This document shows positions 41,959 through 48,745 of a stretch of 64,000 nt of DNA, in pieces. A program made the translations under genes and the position numbers. Origin of the DNA: an uncultured Collinsella sp. GTDB taxonomy: Bacteria > Actinomycetota > Coriobacteriia > Coriobacteriales > Coriobacteriaceae. The notes under the pieces were generated by a model. It was not told where the DNA came from. It searched no databases and saw only the letters and a program-made list of their open reading frames with translations. The stretch is taken from the NCBI GenBank assembly GCA_958405565.1, contig CATYEN010000004.1:18034-82033 (forward strand), given 5' to 3'. The stretch's first letter is position 1. Every line of letters begins with the position of its first letter.

Positions 41959-42179
41959 GGTGCACCTTTCGACGTGGCGGGCAACAGGTTGAATCCTACA
42001 ACAACGGTGGGTTCATTGCCCCGTTGTCGTACACCGGTGATTGCCGCCTTCGTGCTGGATAATTACGCCGATTGCCATAGATACGGTGGAGCTTTGGGTG
42101 CCGGCGGCTCGGCACGCTAGAATAAATCAGTTGCACAAAGACCGCCCGTCGTGTGGGCAGTTCATGATAGGAAGTTTCC

Positions 42180-43436
42180 ATGGCATTGCAGTTTACAGAG
42201 CGCGAGTTTATTCCCGTGCTGCTCGGCGGCGACATCAACGCGTATTCGGTGGCGCGCGCCTTCTACGAGGAGTATCAGGTCAAGAGCCTGGTCTTTGGCA
42301 AGTATCAGACGGGCCCTGCGTATCGCAGCCAGATTATCGACTACACGCCTAACGTGGATATCGACACCATGCCCGTGATGCTTAAGACCGTCAACGATAT
42401 TGCCCGAGCGCATGCCGACAAGACGATTGTCCTGATGGGCTGCGGCGATAACTATGTTGCCCTGGTAGCTCAGGCCAAGGACGCCAATGAGCTGGCGGAT
42501 AACATCGTTGCGCCCTACGCGCCCTATAGCATGCTTGAGCAATGCCAGAAGAAGGAGATCTTCTACGAGCTGTGCGAGAAGCACGGTGTGCCCTATCCGC
42601 ATACCTTTACCTTTACTGCGCAGATGCTCAACACGCAAGGAGAGGCGCCTGCCGAGGTGCTCGACCAGATTGACTTCCCCTACCCGATGATCCTGAAGCC
42701 TTCCGACGGCATCATGTGGTGGCAGCATGAGTTCGAGGGTCAGAAGAAGGCTTATGAGATTGCCGACCGCGCCGAGCTGGAGCAGGTTATCCGCGATTCC
42801 TATGCCAGTGGCTACACCGATGACCTGATTTTGCAGGATCGCGTGCCCGGCAACGACGAGTACATGCGTGTGCTTACCAGCTATTCTGATCGCAACGGCA
42901 AGGTTCGCATGATGTGCTTGGGTCACGTGCTGCTCGAGGAGCATCAGCCCCACGGCGTCGGTAATCACGCCTGCATCATCACCGAGCCTAATGATGAGCT
43001 TATGAGTGGCGTGCGCAAGCTGCTCGAGGACCTTCACTTTGTGGGCTATTCCAACTTTGACGTCAAGTATGACGAGCGCGATGGCTCGTTTAAGTTCTTT
43101 GACTTCAACACCCGTCAGGGCCGCAGCAACTACTACGTAACCAACAGCGGCTTTAACGTTGCCAAGTATGTGGTGGATGAGTACGTCTATAATCGCCCGT
43201 TTGAGCCGGAGTTTGTGACGGCGCAGGACGAGGCGCTGTGGATGGTCGTTCCCATGGGCGTCGTCGACAAGTACGTCAAGGATCCCGAGCTGCGCGCGAA
43301 GGTGCATCGTCTTGCCAAGGAGGGCAAGGGCGCCGATCCCTCGTTTATGAAGGGAGACTTTGTCTTTAACCGCTGGTTGCGCATGTGGCACACCAAGCTG
43401 CGCCACTTTAAGCTGTTCAAGACGTATTACAAGTAG
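42180..43436 (+). CDS. ATP-grasp ligase, D-aspartate ligase-like
   Basis: A 418-aa ATP-grasp enzyme. The central lysine motif PYPMILKPSDGIMWW and the metal-binding FKFFDFNTRQGRSNYY are in place, and LLEDLHFVGYSNFDVKYD precedes the latter. It resembles the Asl group, which adds D-aspartate to the side chain of the third stem residue in peptidoglycan, as in Enterococcus faecium. The racemase 84 bp downstream would supply D-Asp. The ATG at 42180 follows AGGAAG. It does not look like a D-Ala-D-Ala ligase. The role in cross-bridge formation is inference from the gene pair. Confidence 0.78.
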   Translation: MALQFTEREFIPVLLGGDINAYSVARAFYEEYQVKSLVFGKYQTGPAYRSQIIDYTPNVDIDTMPVMLKTVNDIARAHADKTIVLMGCGDNYVALVAQAKDANELADNIVAPYAPYSMLEQCQKKEIFYELCEKHGVPYPHTFTFTAQMLNTQGEAPAEVLDQIDFPYPMILKPSDGIMWWQHEFEGQKKAYEIADRAELEQVIRDSYASGYTDDLILQDRVPGNDEYMRVLTSYSDRNGKVRMMCLGHVLLEEHQPHGVGNHACIITEPNDELMSGVRKLLEDLHFVGYSNFDVKYDERDGSFKFFDFNTRQGRSNYYVTNSGFNVAKYVVDEYVYNRPFEPEFVTAQDEALWMVVPMGVVDKYVKDPELRAKVHRLAKEGKGADPSFMKGDFVFNRWLRMWHTKLRHFKLFKTYYK

Positions 43437-43520
43437 ACGAGCGTGGCGCCCGTCCGGTATGTATCGGGCGGGCGCGGGTATGATACGCGCAATTGCGTGG
43501 GCGTCACCAAGGAGGCGGCG

Positions 43521-44267
43521 ATGGAAAAGCTGGGAGTTATCGGCGGCATGGGCGCCGAGGCCACGTCGTATTACTACGACCAGGTAGTACGCCATACGGC
43601 GGCTACGTGCGACCAGGAGCATATCGACATGGTGGTGCTTTCTAAGTCGACCATGCCCGACCGCACGCTGGCCATTAAGACCGGCGAGCATGCCGAGCTG
43701 CTGGCGACCATGAAGGAGTGTGCCCAAGCGCTCGAGTCGCTGGGCTGCGCGCACATAGCGATTCCCTGCAACACGTCACACTACTTCTACAACCAGATCC
43801 AGTCGTTTACGAAGGTGCCGATTATCCACATGCCGCGCGAGTCGGTGCGCTACGCTCTGGCCGGCGCGGTGATGGGGGAGTGCGAGTTCGATCCAAACCT
43901 GAGCATGCCGGCCGAGCCGGTGCGCAAGATCGGCATCATGGGCACTGACGGTACCGTGGGCGCAGACGTCTATGGGCGCGAATGCGAGACCGCGGGCGTT
44001 GAGGTCGTCTATCCCAGCGAAAAGCGTCAGGCAGACGTGATGTCGCTCATCTACGACGATGTGAAGGCCGGGCGCGAGCCCGATATGGACAAGTTCGACC
44101 GCGTGATGTGGGAGTTCGCCCGTAGCGGCTGCGACCGCGTCATCCTGGCCTGCACGGAGCTTTCGGTGTTGCAGAAGTATCGCGAGATGCCCGAGATCAC
44201 CCTCGATGCGATGGATGTCCTGGTGCGTGAGTCCATCATCCGCAGCGGCGCCCCCTACCGCCTCTAG
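43521..44267 (+). CDS. aspartate/glutamate racemase family protein
   Basis: A 248-aa cofactor-independent racemase. The two catalytic cysteines are in IPCNTSHYFY (near residue 83) and ILACTELSVL (near residue 214), and the start is MEKLGVIGGMGAEATSYYYD. The family covers aspartate racemases and close relatives. ATG 43521 follows AAGGAGG. Next to a D-aspartate ligase homologue it is most likely an aspartate racemase feeding D-Asp to the cell wall. It ends just before a repeat-like segment and a terminator. Confidence 0.82.
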   Translation: MEKLGVIGGMGAEATSYYYDQVVRHTAATCDQEHIDMVVLSKSTMPDRTLAIKTGEHAELLATMKECAQALESLGCAHIAIPCNTSHYFYNQIQSFTKVPIIHMPRESVRYALAGAVMGECEFDPNLSMPAEPVRKIGIMGTDGTVGADVYGRECETAGVEVVYPSEKRQADVMSLIYDDVKAGREPDMDKFDRVMWEFARSGCDRVILACTELSVLQKYREMPEITLDAMDVLVRESIIRSGAPYRL

Positions 44268-44276
44268 TTCTCCGCC

Positions 44277-44325
44277 TGCCAAAAAGGGACAGGTTTATTT
44301 TGGTAGGTTTTATCTGGGAAAACAG
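44277..44325. repeat. GGGACAGGTTTATTTTGG intergenic motif
   Basis: The segment CCAAAAAGGGACAGGTTTA followed by TTTTGG resembles intergenic motifs that accompany REP-associated transposases. It shares the GGACAGGTT theme with the 32-bp repeats at 26864 and 28077 (complement). One copy here. Confidence 0.35.
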
Positions 44326-44326
44326 T

Positions 44327-44364
44327 AAGGCCTCGGCTCGTTTGGTGCGAGCCGAGGCCTTTTG
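44327..44364. terminator. bidirectional terminator
   Basis: A perfect 14-bp stem (44327-44340 with 44348-44361), 7-base loop, then TTTT-type tail. It lies between the convergent racemase and ecfT genes. Confidence 0.85.
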
Positions 44365-44390
44365 CATTTGCCGGTTGCTGCCAGCGATTG

Positions 44391-45137
44391 CTAGAACAGG
44401 AAGCCGATGGCGATAAGGGCGATACTGACGATAAGTACGGCGATATCCAGGCTTTTGATGGGGTAGCGCTTATACGAACTCGCACGCGTGCGCAGGTAGA
44501 AGCCGCGCTGCTCGGCAGCAAGTGCGGCGGCATCGGTCTTGCCCACGCTCGAAATAAGCAGTGGCACGCACAGCGGCAGCATGAGCTTGAGTTTCTTGAC
44601 GGGATTCTTAGTGTCGTATTCGACGCCGCGTGCAGTCTGCGCCTCCATGATGGCGTTCATTTCCTGGCCAAATACCGGCACAAAGCGCAGCGCCGTGGTA
44701 AAGGTGAAGGCATAGCGATATGGCACGTGCAGCACCTCGACGCAGGCGTTGGCGAGGTCGTTGAGCTTGGTTACCATAAGCATGAGGATGAGCGGCAGCG
44801 CCACGCCCAACAGGCGTAGGCAGGCCTTCGATCCGGTAATGAGGCCCGTGTCGGTGATGAAGCCCCACACTATGTTGCCGTCGCGCATAAAGGCCAGCTG
44901 AAGCACCAGCATGATAAGCGCGAGCGGAATCAGCAGCTTGAGTAGCGAGAGCAGACGGTCGACGACGCCGGCGTAGGCGCCCAGTGCAAGGGTGAGTGCC
45001 AAAAAGCCCAACAGCGCCACGTAGGTATCGGACAGGAAGATGCCGATGATGATGGCGGCGGCAAGGCCCAGTTTGACGACCGGGTTCAGGCGGTGCAGCA
45101 GTGTATCGCCCGGCATATAGTCGATGACGTTAACCAC
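44391..45137 (-). CDS. ecfT: ECF transporter transmembrane subunit EcfT
   Basis: A 248-aa membrane protein with five to six helices, the T component of an energy-coupling factor transporter. It starts HxLNPVxK-style: LLHRLNPVVKLGLAA is the family signature, and MEAQTARGVEYD plus FYLRTRASSYKRYP are the coupling helices with the conserved Ala-Arg-Gly motif that contacts the ATPases. It begins at GTG 45137, overlapping the ATPase stop by 8 bp, behind GAGGAG. It is the last gene of the ECF operon. Confidence 0.9.
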   Translation of the reverse strand: MVNVIDYMPGDTLLHRLNPVVKLGLAAAIIIGIFLSDTYVALLGFLALTLALGAYAGVVDRLLSLLKLLIPLALIMLVLQLAFMRDGNIVWGFITDTGLITGSKACLRLLGVALPLILMLMVTKLNDLANACVEVLHVPYRYAFTFTTALRFVPVFGQEMNAIMEAQTARGVEYDTKNPVKKLKLMLPLCVPLLISSVGKTDAAALAAEQRGFYLRTRASSYKRYPIKSLDIAVLIVSIALIAIGFLF

Positions 45138-46881
45138 GGTGGACCATCTCCTCGGTAATGCGAACGATATCGGTGACCTCGCTCACCTGTGCAAAGGCGG
45201 GAGAGACGGAGGATGCCAGACGACGAGAAAGCTCTATGACCTGAGGTGGCTCAACGTAGGCTTGCTGCATGAGCTCAATGTTCGAGAACAGCTCGTGCGT
45301 GCGGCCGCGCTCGAGGATGCGGCCGTCGGCCATCACCACGATGCGCTCGGCAAAGTCGGATACGACTTCCATGTCGTGGCAGACCATGATGACGGCGCAG
45401 CCGCGCTCGGCCATGGTGCGCACGGTTTCCATGACGGTCATGCACTCACGGTAGTCAAGGCCGCTCGTGGGCTCGTCGAGCACCACGATTTTGGGCTCTA
45501 CGACCACGACGGAGGCGAGTGCCACCATCTGGCGCTGACCGCGCGAGAGCGAGAAGGGCGCCTCGTCGGCCGGCAAGCCAAAGCGGTCGATGACGAGCTG
45601 GGCGCGACGCAGCGCCTCGGCGCGGTCGACACCGGCAAGCTCCAGACCAAAAGCGACCTCGTCGAGCACGGTATCCTTGCAGATCTGGCGGTCGGGGTTT
45701 TGGAAGAGGGTTGCGACCTCGCGGGCGATGCGGCTCGTGGGAACGGCTGCGGTGTCCAAGCCCGTAACGTGCACGCTGCCCGAGGCGGGCTTAAGCAGGC
45801 CTGTGAGCAGCTTGGTGAGCGTGGTCTTGCCGGCGCCGTTTTGACCGACGATGCCCACGAGCTCGCCGGGGTAGAGGGTCAGGCTAAGGTCGTGGACGGC
45901 AGCGCCGCCGTTGGGGTAGGCAAACTCAACGTGATCGAAGGTGAGCACGGGCTCGGCGTCCTTGGCGTGCGGGCGCGGAGACGGGGCATGCGGGGAGCCA
46001 GCGGGCGCCTGGGTGTCGCTGGCGGTGTGTGCGGGGTCGACGATGCCCGAAATCAGGCGCTCGGCCTCATCGACATCCAGGCAAGGGGTACCGCTTACCA
46101 GGCCATCGGCCTCGAGGCTATTGAAGATACGCGTGACGCGAGGGCAGTCGACGCCGATGGCACGGAGCTCGTCGGTATGCGCGAAGACCTCGTGTGGCTC
46201 GCCCTGCAGCGCGATTTCGCCATGGTTGAGCACGAGCACGCGGTTGCAGTACTCCGAGAGCAGGGCGACCTTTTGCTCAACGACGACGATGGTAATTCCA
46301 AGTGCGCGGTTTGCCTCACGCAGCGTCTCGAAGACCAACGTGGAGCTGGCGGGGTCGAGTGCCGCGGTGGGCTCGTCGAGAATCAAGACGCGCGGATGCA
46401 TGGCGAGGATGGCGGCGATGGCTACCTTTTGCTTCTGTCCGCCCGAGAGGGTGGCGATCTCGCGGTCGCGCAGGTCGCTGATGCCGACGGTCTCGAGCGT
46501 TTCGCTCACGCGCTGCTCGATCTGGTCGTGGGGAACGCCAAAGTTCTCGAGGCCAAAGAGCATCTCGTCCTCGACGACCGAAGCGACCATCTGCGTGTCG
46601 ATATCCTGCAGCACGCTGCCGACGATTTGCGACACGTCGGTGAGCGAGGCTTCGCAGGTGTCGTGGCCGTCAACCATGACGGCCCCAAAGAACGTGCCGG
46701 TGTAGTGGTGGGGCACGGCACCCGACAGGCAGGCGGCAAGCGTGGACTTGCCGGCGCCCGAGGGCCCGATGATGCCGATGAAATCTCCCTTGTTCACGCT
46801 GAGCGAGATGTGGCTGAGCGCCTGCTCGGTCTGCGTGCCATAGGAGAACGAGACATCGTCGACGTTGATGATCGTTTCCAT
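45130..46881 (-). CDS. double ABC ATPase of an ECF transporter
   Basis: A 583-aa protein with two ABC ATPase domains in one chain, replacing separate EcfA1 and EcfA2. The first domain has GPSGAGKSTLAACLSG, LSGGQKQKVAIA and ILDEPTAALD, the second GQNGAGKTTLTKLLTG, LSRGQRQMVALAS (Arg in place of the usual Gly in the signature) and VLDEPTSGLD. A Pro-rich linker near residue 305 joins them. It starts at ATG 46881. It powers transport by the S components upstream. Overlaps ecfT by 8 bp. Confidence 0.92.
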   Translation of the reverse strand: METIINVDDVSFSYGTQTEQALSHISLSVNKGDFIGIIGPSGAGKSTLAACLSGAVPHHYTGTFFGAVMVDGHDTCEASLTDVSQIVGSVLQDIDTQMVASVVEDEMLFGLENFGVPHDQIEQRVSETLETVGISDLRDREIATLSGGQKQKVAIAAILAMHPRVLILDEPTAALDPASSTLVFETLREANRALGITIVVVEQKVALLSEYCNRVLVLNHGEIALQGEPHEVFAHTDELRAIGVDCPRVTRIFNSLEADGLVSGTPCLDVDEAERLISGIVDPAHTASDTQAPAGSPHAPSPRPHAKDAEPVLTFDHVEFAYPNGGAAVHDLSLTLYPGELVGIVGQNGAGKTTLTKLLTGLLKPASGSVHVTGLDTAAVPTSRIAREVATLFQNPDRQICKDTVLDEVAFGLELAGVDRAEALRRAQLVIDRFGLPADEAPFSLSRGQRQMVALASVVVVEPKIVVLDEPTSGLDYRECMTVMETVRTMAERGCAVIMVCHDMEVVSDFAERIVVMADGRILERGRTHELFSNIELMQQAYVEPPQVIELSRRLASSVSPAFAQVSEVTDIVRITEEMVHRG

Positions 46882-46899
46882 GGATACCTTTCATAGTCA

Positions 46900-46943
46900 T
46901 TGGGGACGTTCTTACATGACTAGTCGTTTAAGAACGTCCCCAA
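46900..46943. repeat. 15-bp perfect inverted repeat within the ECF operon
   Basis: TTGGGGACGTTCTTA (46900-46914) pairs with TAAGAACGTCCCCAA (46929-46943). It lies 19 bases upstream of the ATPase start and after the second S-component gene, with no T-run. It could be a repeat insertion or a processing hairpin. Confidence 0.6.
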
Positions 46944-47011
46944 GAGCTAGTTGTCTGGGACAGTCTTTTGATGACGGGGCCGTGGAGTTGCGGCCCGTCC
47001 ATCATATCAGG

Positions 47012-47563
47012 CTATTTGTTGAGCACCTTGCGGAGGGGGAAGAAGAGGGCCTGGACCACGACGGCGTTGAAGACGGCAGTGCCGAGCACGATGGGCACCT
47101 TGGCGAGCGCCGTGGGCAGCGCGGCACCCATGATGACGGTGCCCAGGACGGCGAAGAGGGCACCCGAGACCAGGGTGGTGAGCAGCCCGGCGATAAAGGG
47201 GTTAGTCTTGTCACCGCCGATATTGGACTTGACGAGGGCAGCCATGGTCAGTGCGCCGGCAAGCTCGGTGACAAAGTTGAGGCCAGGGATTGACGTGGTG
47301 ATCTGGATAACGGCGGCCGACAGGATGCCAAAGATGGCGGCCTGGGCAAAGCTCGCCTGCGTGAGCGCGATGGCTAGGGCATAGGCGGCGATGATGAACT
47401 GAGGTTTAATTCCCGTAACCGCCAGAGCGTTGCCTACGGTCATGTTGAGGATAAAGCCGGCGGCAAGCAGGACGGCGAGCAGGACCAACGAGGTGATATC
47501 GAGGATGCCTTTGTCGTAAGCGGCGTTGGTGGAAATAGTACGAGCCTGAGTGTTGGCGGCCAT
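47012..47563 (-). CDS. TrpP-like ECF S component, paralogue 2
   Basis: A 183-aa membrane protein with about five helices. It opens with a short Ala/Thr-rich tail, then ITSLVLLAVLLAAGFILNMT and KPQFIIAAYALAIALT, the same pattern as its paralogue at 47773. These resemble TrpP, the predicted tryptophan transporter S component, with the PxF(I/V) region and a terminal hydrophobic helix. Starts at ATG 47563 behind AAGGAG. It shares about half its residues with the other copy by eye. It may have the same substrate or a related indole compound. Confidence 0.78.
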   Translation of the reverse strand: MAANTQARTISTNAAYDKGILDITSLVLLAVLLAAGFILNMTVGNALAVTGIKPQFIIAAYALAIALTQASFAQAAIFGILSAAVIQITTSIPGLNFVTELAGALTMAALVKSNIGGDKTNPFIAGLLTTLVSGALFAVLGTVIMGAALPTALAKVPIVLGTAVFNAVVVQALFFPLRKVLNK

Positions 47564-47772
47564 GATGTTCTCCTTAAGGTGAGATTTGAGATAAGAGTGT
47601 CCTGGACCTCCACGAAAGGGGCTAAATCGGAAAGGGGATCAATTTTGAATAATGGAGCACGGAGACGGCTTTACGAGGGGCCCCGGGTTGGCGTGAAAGA
47701 GGAGCGAAGCGTACTTGGGTGCGCGAGCGACGAATGAACGCCAAGATGGGGTGGCTCGTAAAGTCGAGCGGG

Positions 47773-48345
47773 TTAGTTGAGCTTCAGGGCCTTCTGGATG
47801 GGCAGGTAGAGGGCACCGACCAGAATGGCGTTAAAGACGGCGGTCATGGCGACCACGGGCAGCATGGCTGCGGCGAGCTCGCCCACCACGCCAAGCATGG
47901 CCATCTTGATAACCATGAAGATGACGCCCGAGACAAAGGTGGTCAGGAAGGTTGCGACAATGGCGATGGCGGGCTTGACCTGACCGTTCTTGCCGGCGGC
48001 GTTGACGATGCCGGCCATGAGCATGGCGGCGATGCCCTCGGCGGCAAAATCGACGAACGGCGAGGTGGTGGTGATCTGGATCACGGCAGCCGAGATGAGG
48101 CCAATGACGAGCGCCTGGCCGATATTGGGGCGAACGACCAGGATGGTGAGGCAGAAGGCCGAGATGATGAACTCGGGGCTGATCATGCCGCCCGAGATGC
48201 CCGAGATTGCCTTGCCGACGGTGAAGTTGAGGATGAAGCCGGCGGCGAGCAGGATGGCGAGCAGGACGAGGGCGCGGACATCGAGTTTGCCACGGTCGGC
48301 GGTCTGGACGGTGCGGGGCTGGGTGGCGGTGGTGTTCTGAGACAT
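47773..48345 (-). CDS. TrpP-like ECF S component, paralogue 1
   Basis: A 190-aa membrane protein with five to six helices, related to TrpP. RALVLLAILLAAGFILNFT, SPEFIISAFCLTILVV and ALVIGLISAAVIQITTT carry the pattern. ATG 48345 is behind GAAAGG; ATG 48375 further up has no site. It is the first structural gene after a leader with three Trp codons and an attenuator, so tryptophan import is the strongest inference. The next gene is a paralogue. Confidence 0.8.
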   Translation of the reverse strand: MSQNTTATQPRTVQTADRGKLDVRALVLLAILLAAGFILNFTVGKAISGISGGMISPEFIISAFCLTILVVRPNIGQALVIGLISAAVIQITTTSPFVDFAAEGIAAMLMAGIVNAAGKNGQVKPAIAIVATFLTTFVSGVIFMVIKMAMLGVVGELAAAMLPVVAMTAVFNAILVGALYLPIQKALKLN

Positions 48346-48390
48346 GGTGAAAATCCTTTCGGAAGGGGATTGCAAGAGAATAGCGGAGGC

Positions 48391-48410
48391 GCGTGATGCG
48401 AATGCGATCG
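48391..48410 (-). promoter_or_regulatory. distal arm of a 20-bp leader inverted repeat
   Basis: This sequence pairs 19 of 20 bases with 48501-48520, the second half of the leader peptide gene. The terminator lies between the arms. In read-through transcripts this arm could capture the leader region just after the Trp codons. Confidence 0.5.
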
Positions 48411-48421
48411 GGCTCGAGATA

Positions 48422-48454
48422 GAAAAAGGCCCCCGGTCGAAACCGGAGGCCTTC
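48422..48454 (-). terminator. attenuator terminator of the trp-type leader
   Basis: On the minus strand AAGGCCTCCGGT pairs with ACCGGGGGCCTT (one mismatch), followed by TTTTCT. It lies 35 bases after the leader peptide stop and before the S-component genes. It is the expected position for a transcription attenuator. Confidence 0.8.
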
Positions 48455-48489
48455 CAATCACCTAGAGCGCAAAAACAGGCGTGAGGGAC

Positions 48490-48558
48490 TCACTGTCGAC
48501 CGATCGTATTCGCATCACGCCACCACCAGTTGTTAAGAGAGCTCATCGTGTTCTTCAT
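48490..48558 (-). CDS. tryptophan leader peptide, 22 aa
   Basis: A 22-codon ORF with ATG 48558 and AAAGGAG eight bases upstream. It has three successive UGG codons (48520-48528) followed by Arg and Asp, in NNWWWRD. GGCGTGA (complement 48515-48521), overlapping the end of the Trp codons, pairs with TCACGCC (48478-48484) just after the stop, the 1:2 stem of classical attenuators. Ribosome stalling at the Trp codons when charged tRNA-Trp is scarce would block this stem and favour read-through. It controls the downstream ECF genes. Not long enough for usual gene calling. Confidence 0.85.
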   Translation of the reverse strand: MKNTMSSLNNWWWRDANTIGRQ

Positions 48559-48616
48559 GTTGGTGGCTCCTTTCGTGATGCCGTGGCGCGGTCGCACCTA
48601 GTTGCTGTTGCGCTGC

Positions 48617-48640
48617 ACTATAGCACAGCGAAGTGTGTGC
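48617..48640 (-). promoter_or_regulatory. putative promoter of the trp leader
   Basis: TATAGT (complement 48617-48622) is a good -10 box about 60 bases before the leader ATG. A GCACA/TGTGC dyad (48623-48640) lies directly upstream between the -10 and where the -35 should be. No good -35 is visible. Confidence 0.35.
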
Positions 48641-48683
48641 GGGGAAATCTTTTTTAAAAAGATTTCAGGCGGGTTTCCCGCCG

Positions 48684-48734
48684 GTCAAAAAGGCGGGTTA
48701 AGCGGGCGAGGCCGCCATTGCTGCCTTGCCCGCT
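48684..48734 (-). terminator. terminator after the C69 dipeptidase gene
   Basis: On the minus strand AGCGGGC (complement 48728-48734) pairs with GCCCGCT (48701-48707) and is followed by a GC-rich stretch and TTTTT. A palindrome GAAATCTTTTT-T-AAAAAGATTTC lies further on at 48644-48666. Confidence 0.5.
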
Positions 48735-48745
48735 CAGCTAAGACG

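Noticed and set aside
45124..46896. 590-aa plus-strand open frame
   Set aside because: Antisense to the double EcfA ATPase with full Walker and signature motifs.
47564..47772. Second Trp-type leader between the two S-component genes
   Set aside because: No short ORF with Trp codons was found; only a weak GCTCG/CGAGC hairpin and the ribosome site of the next gene.
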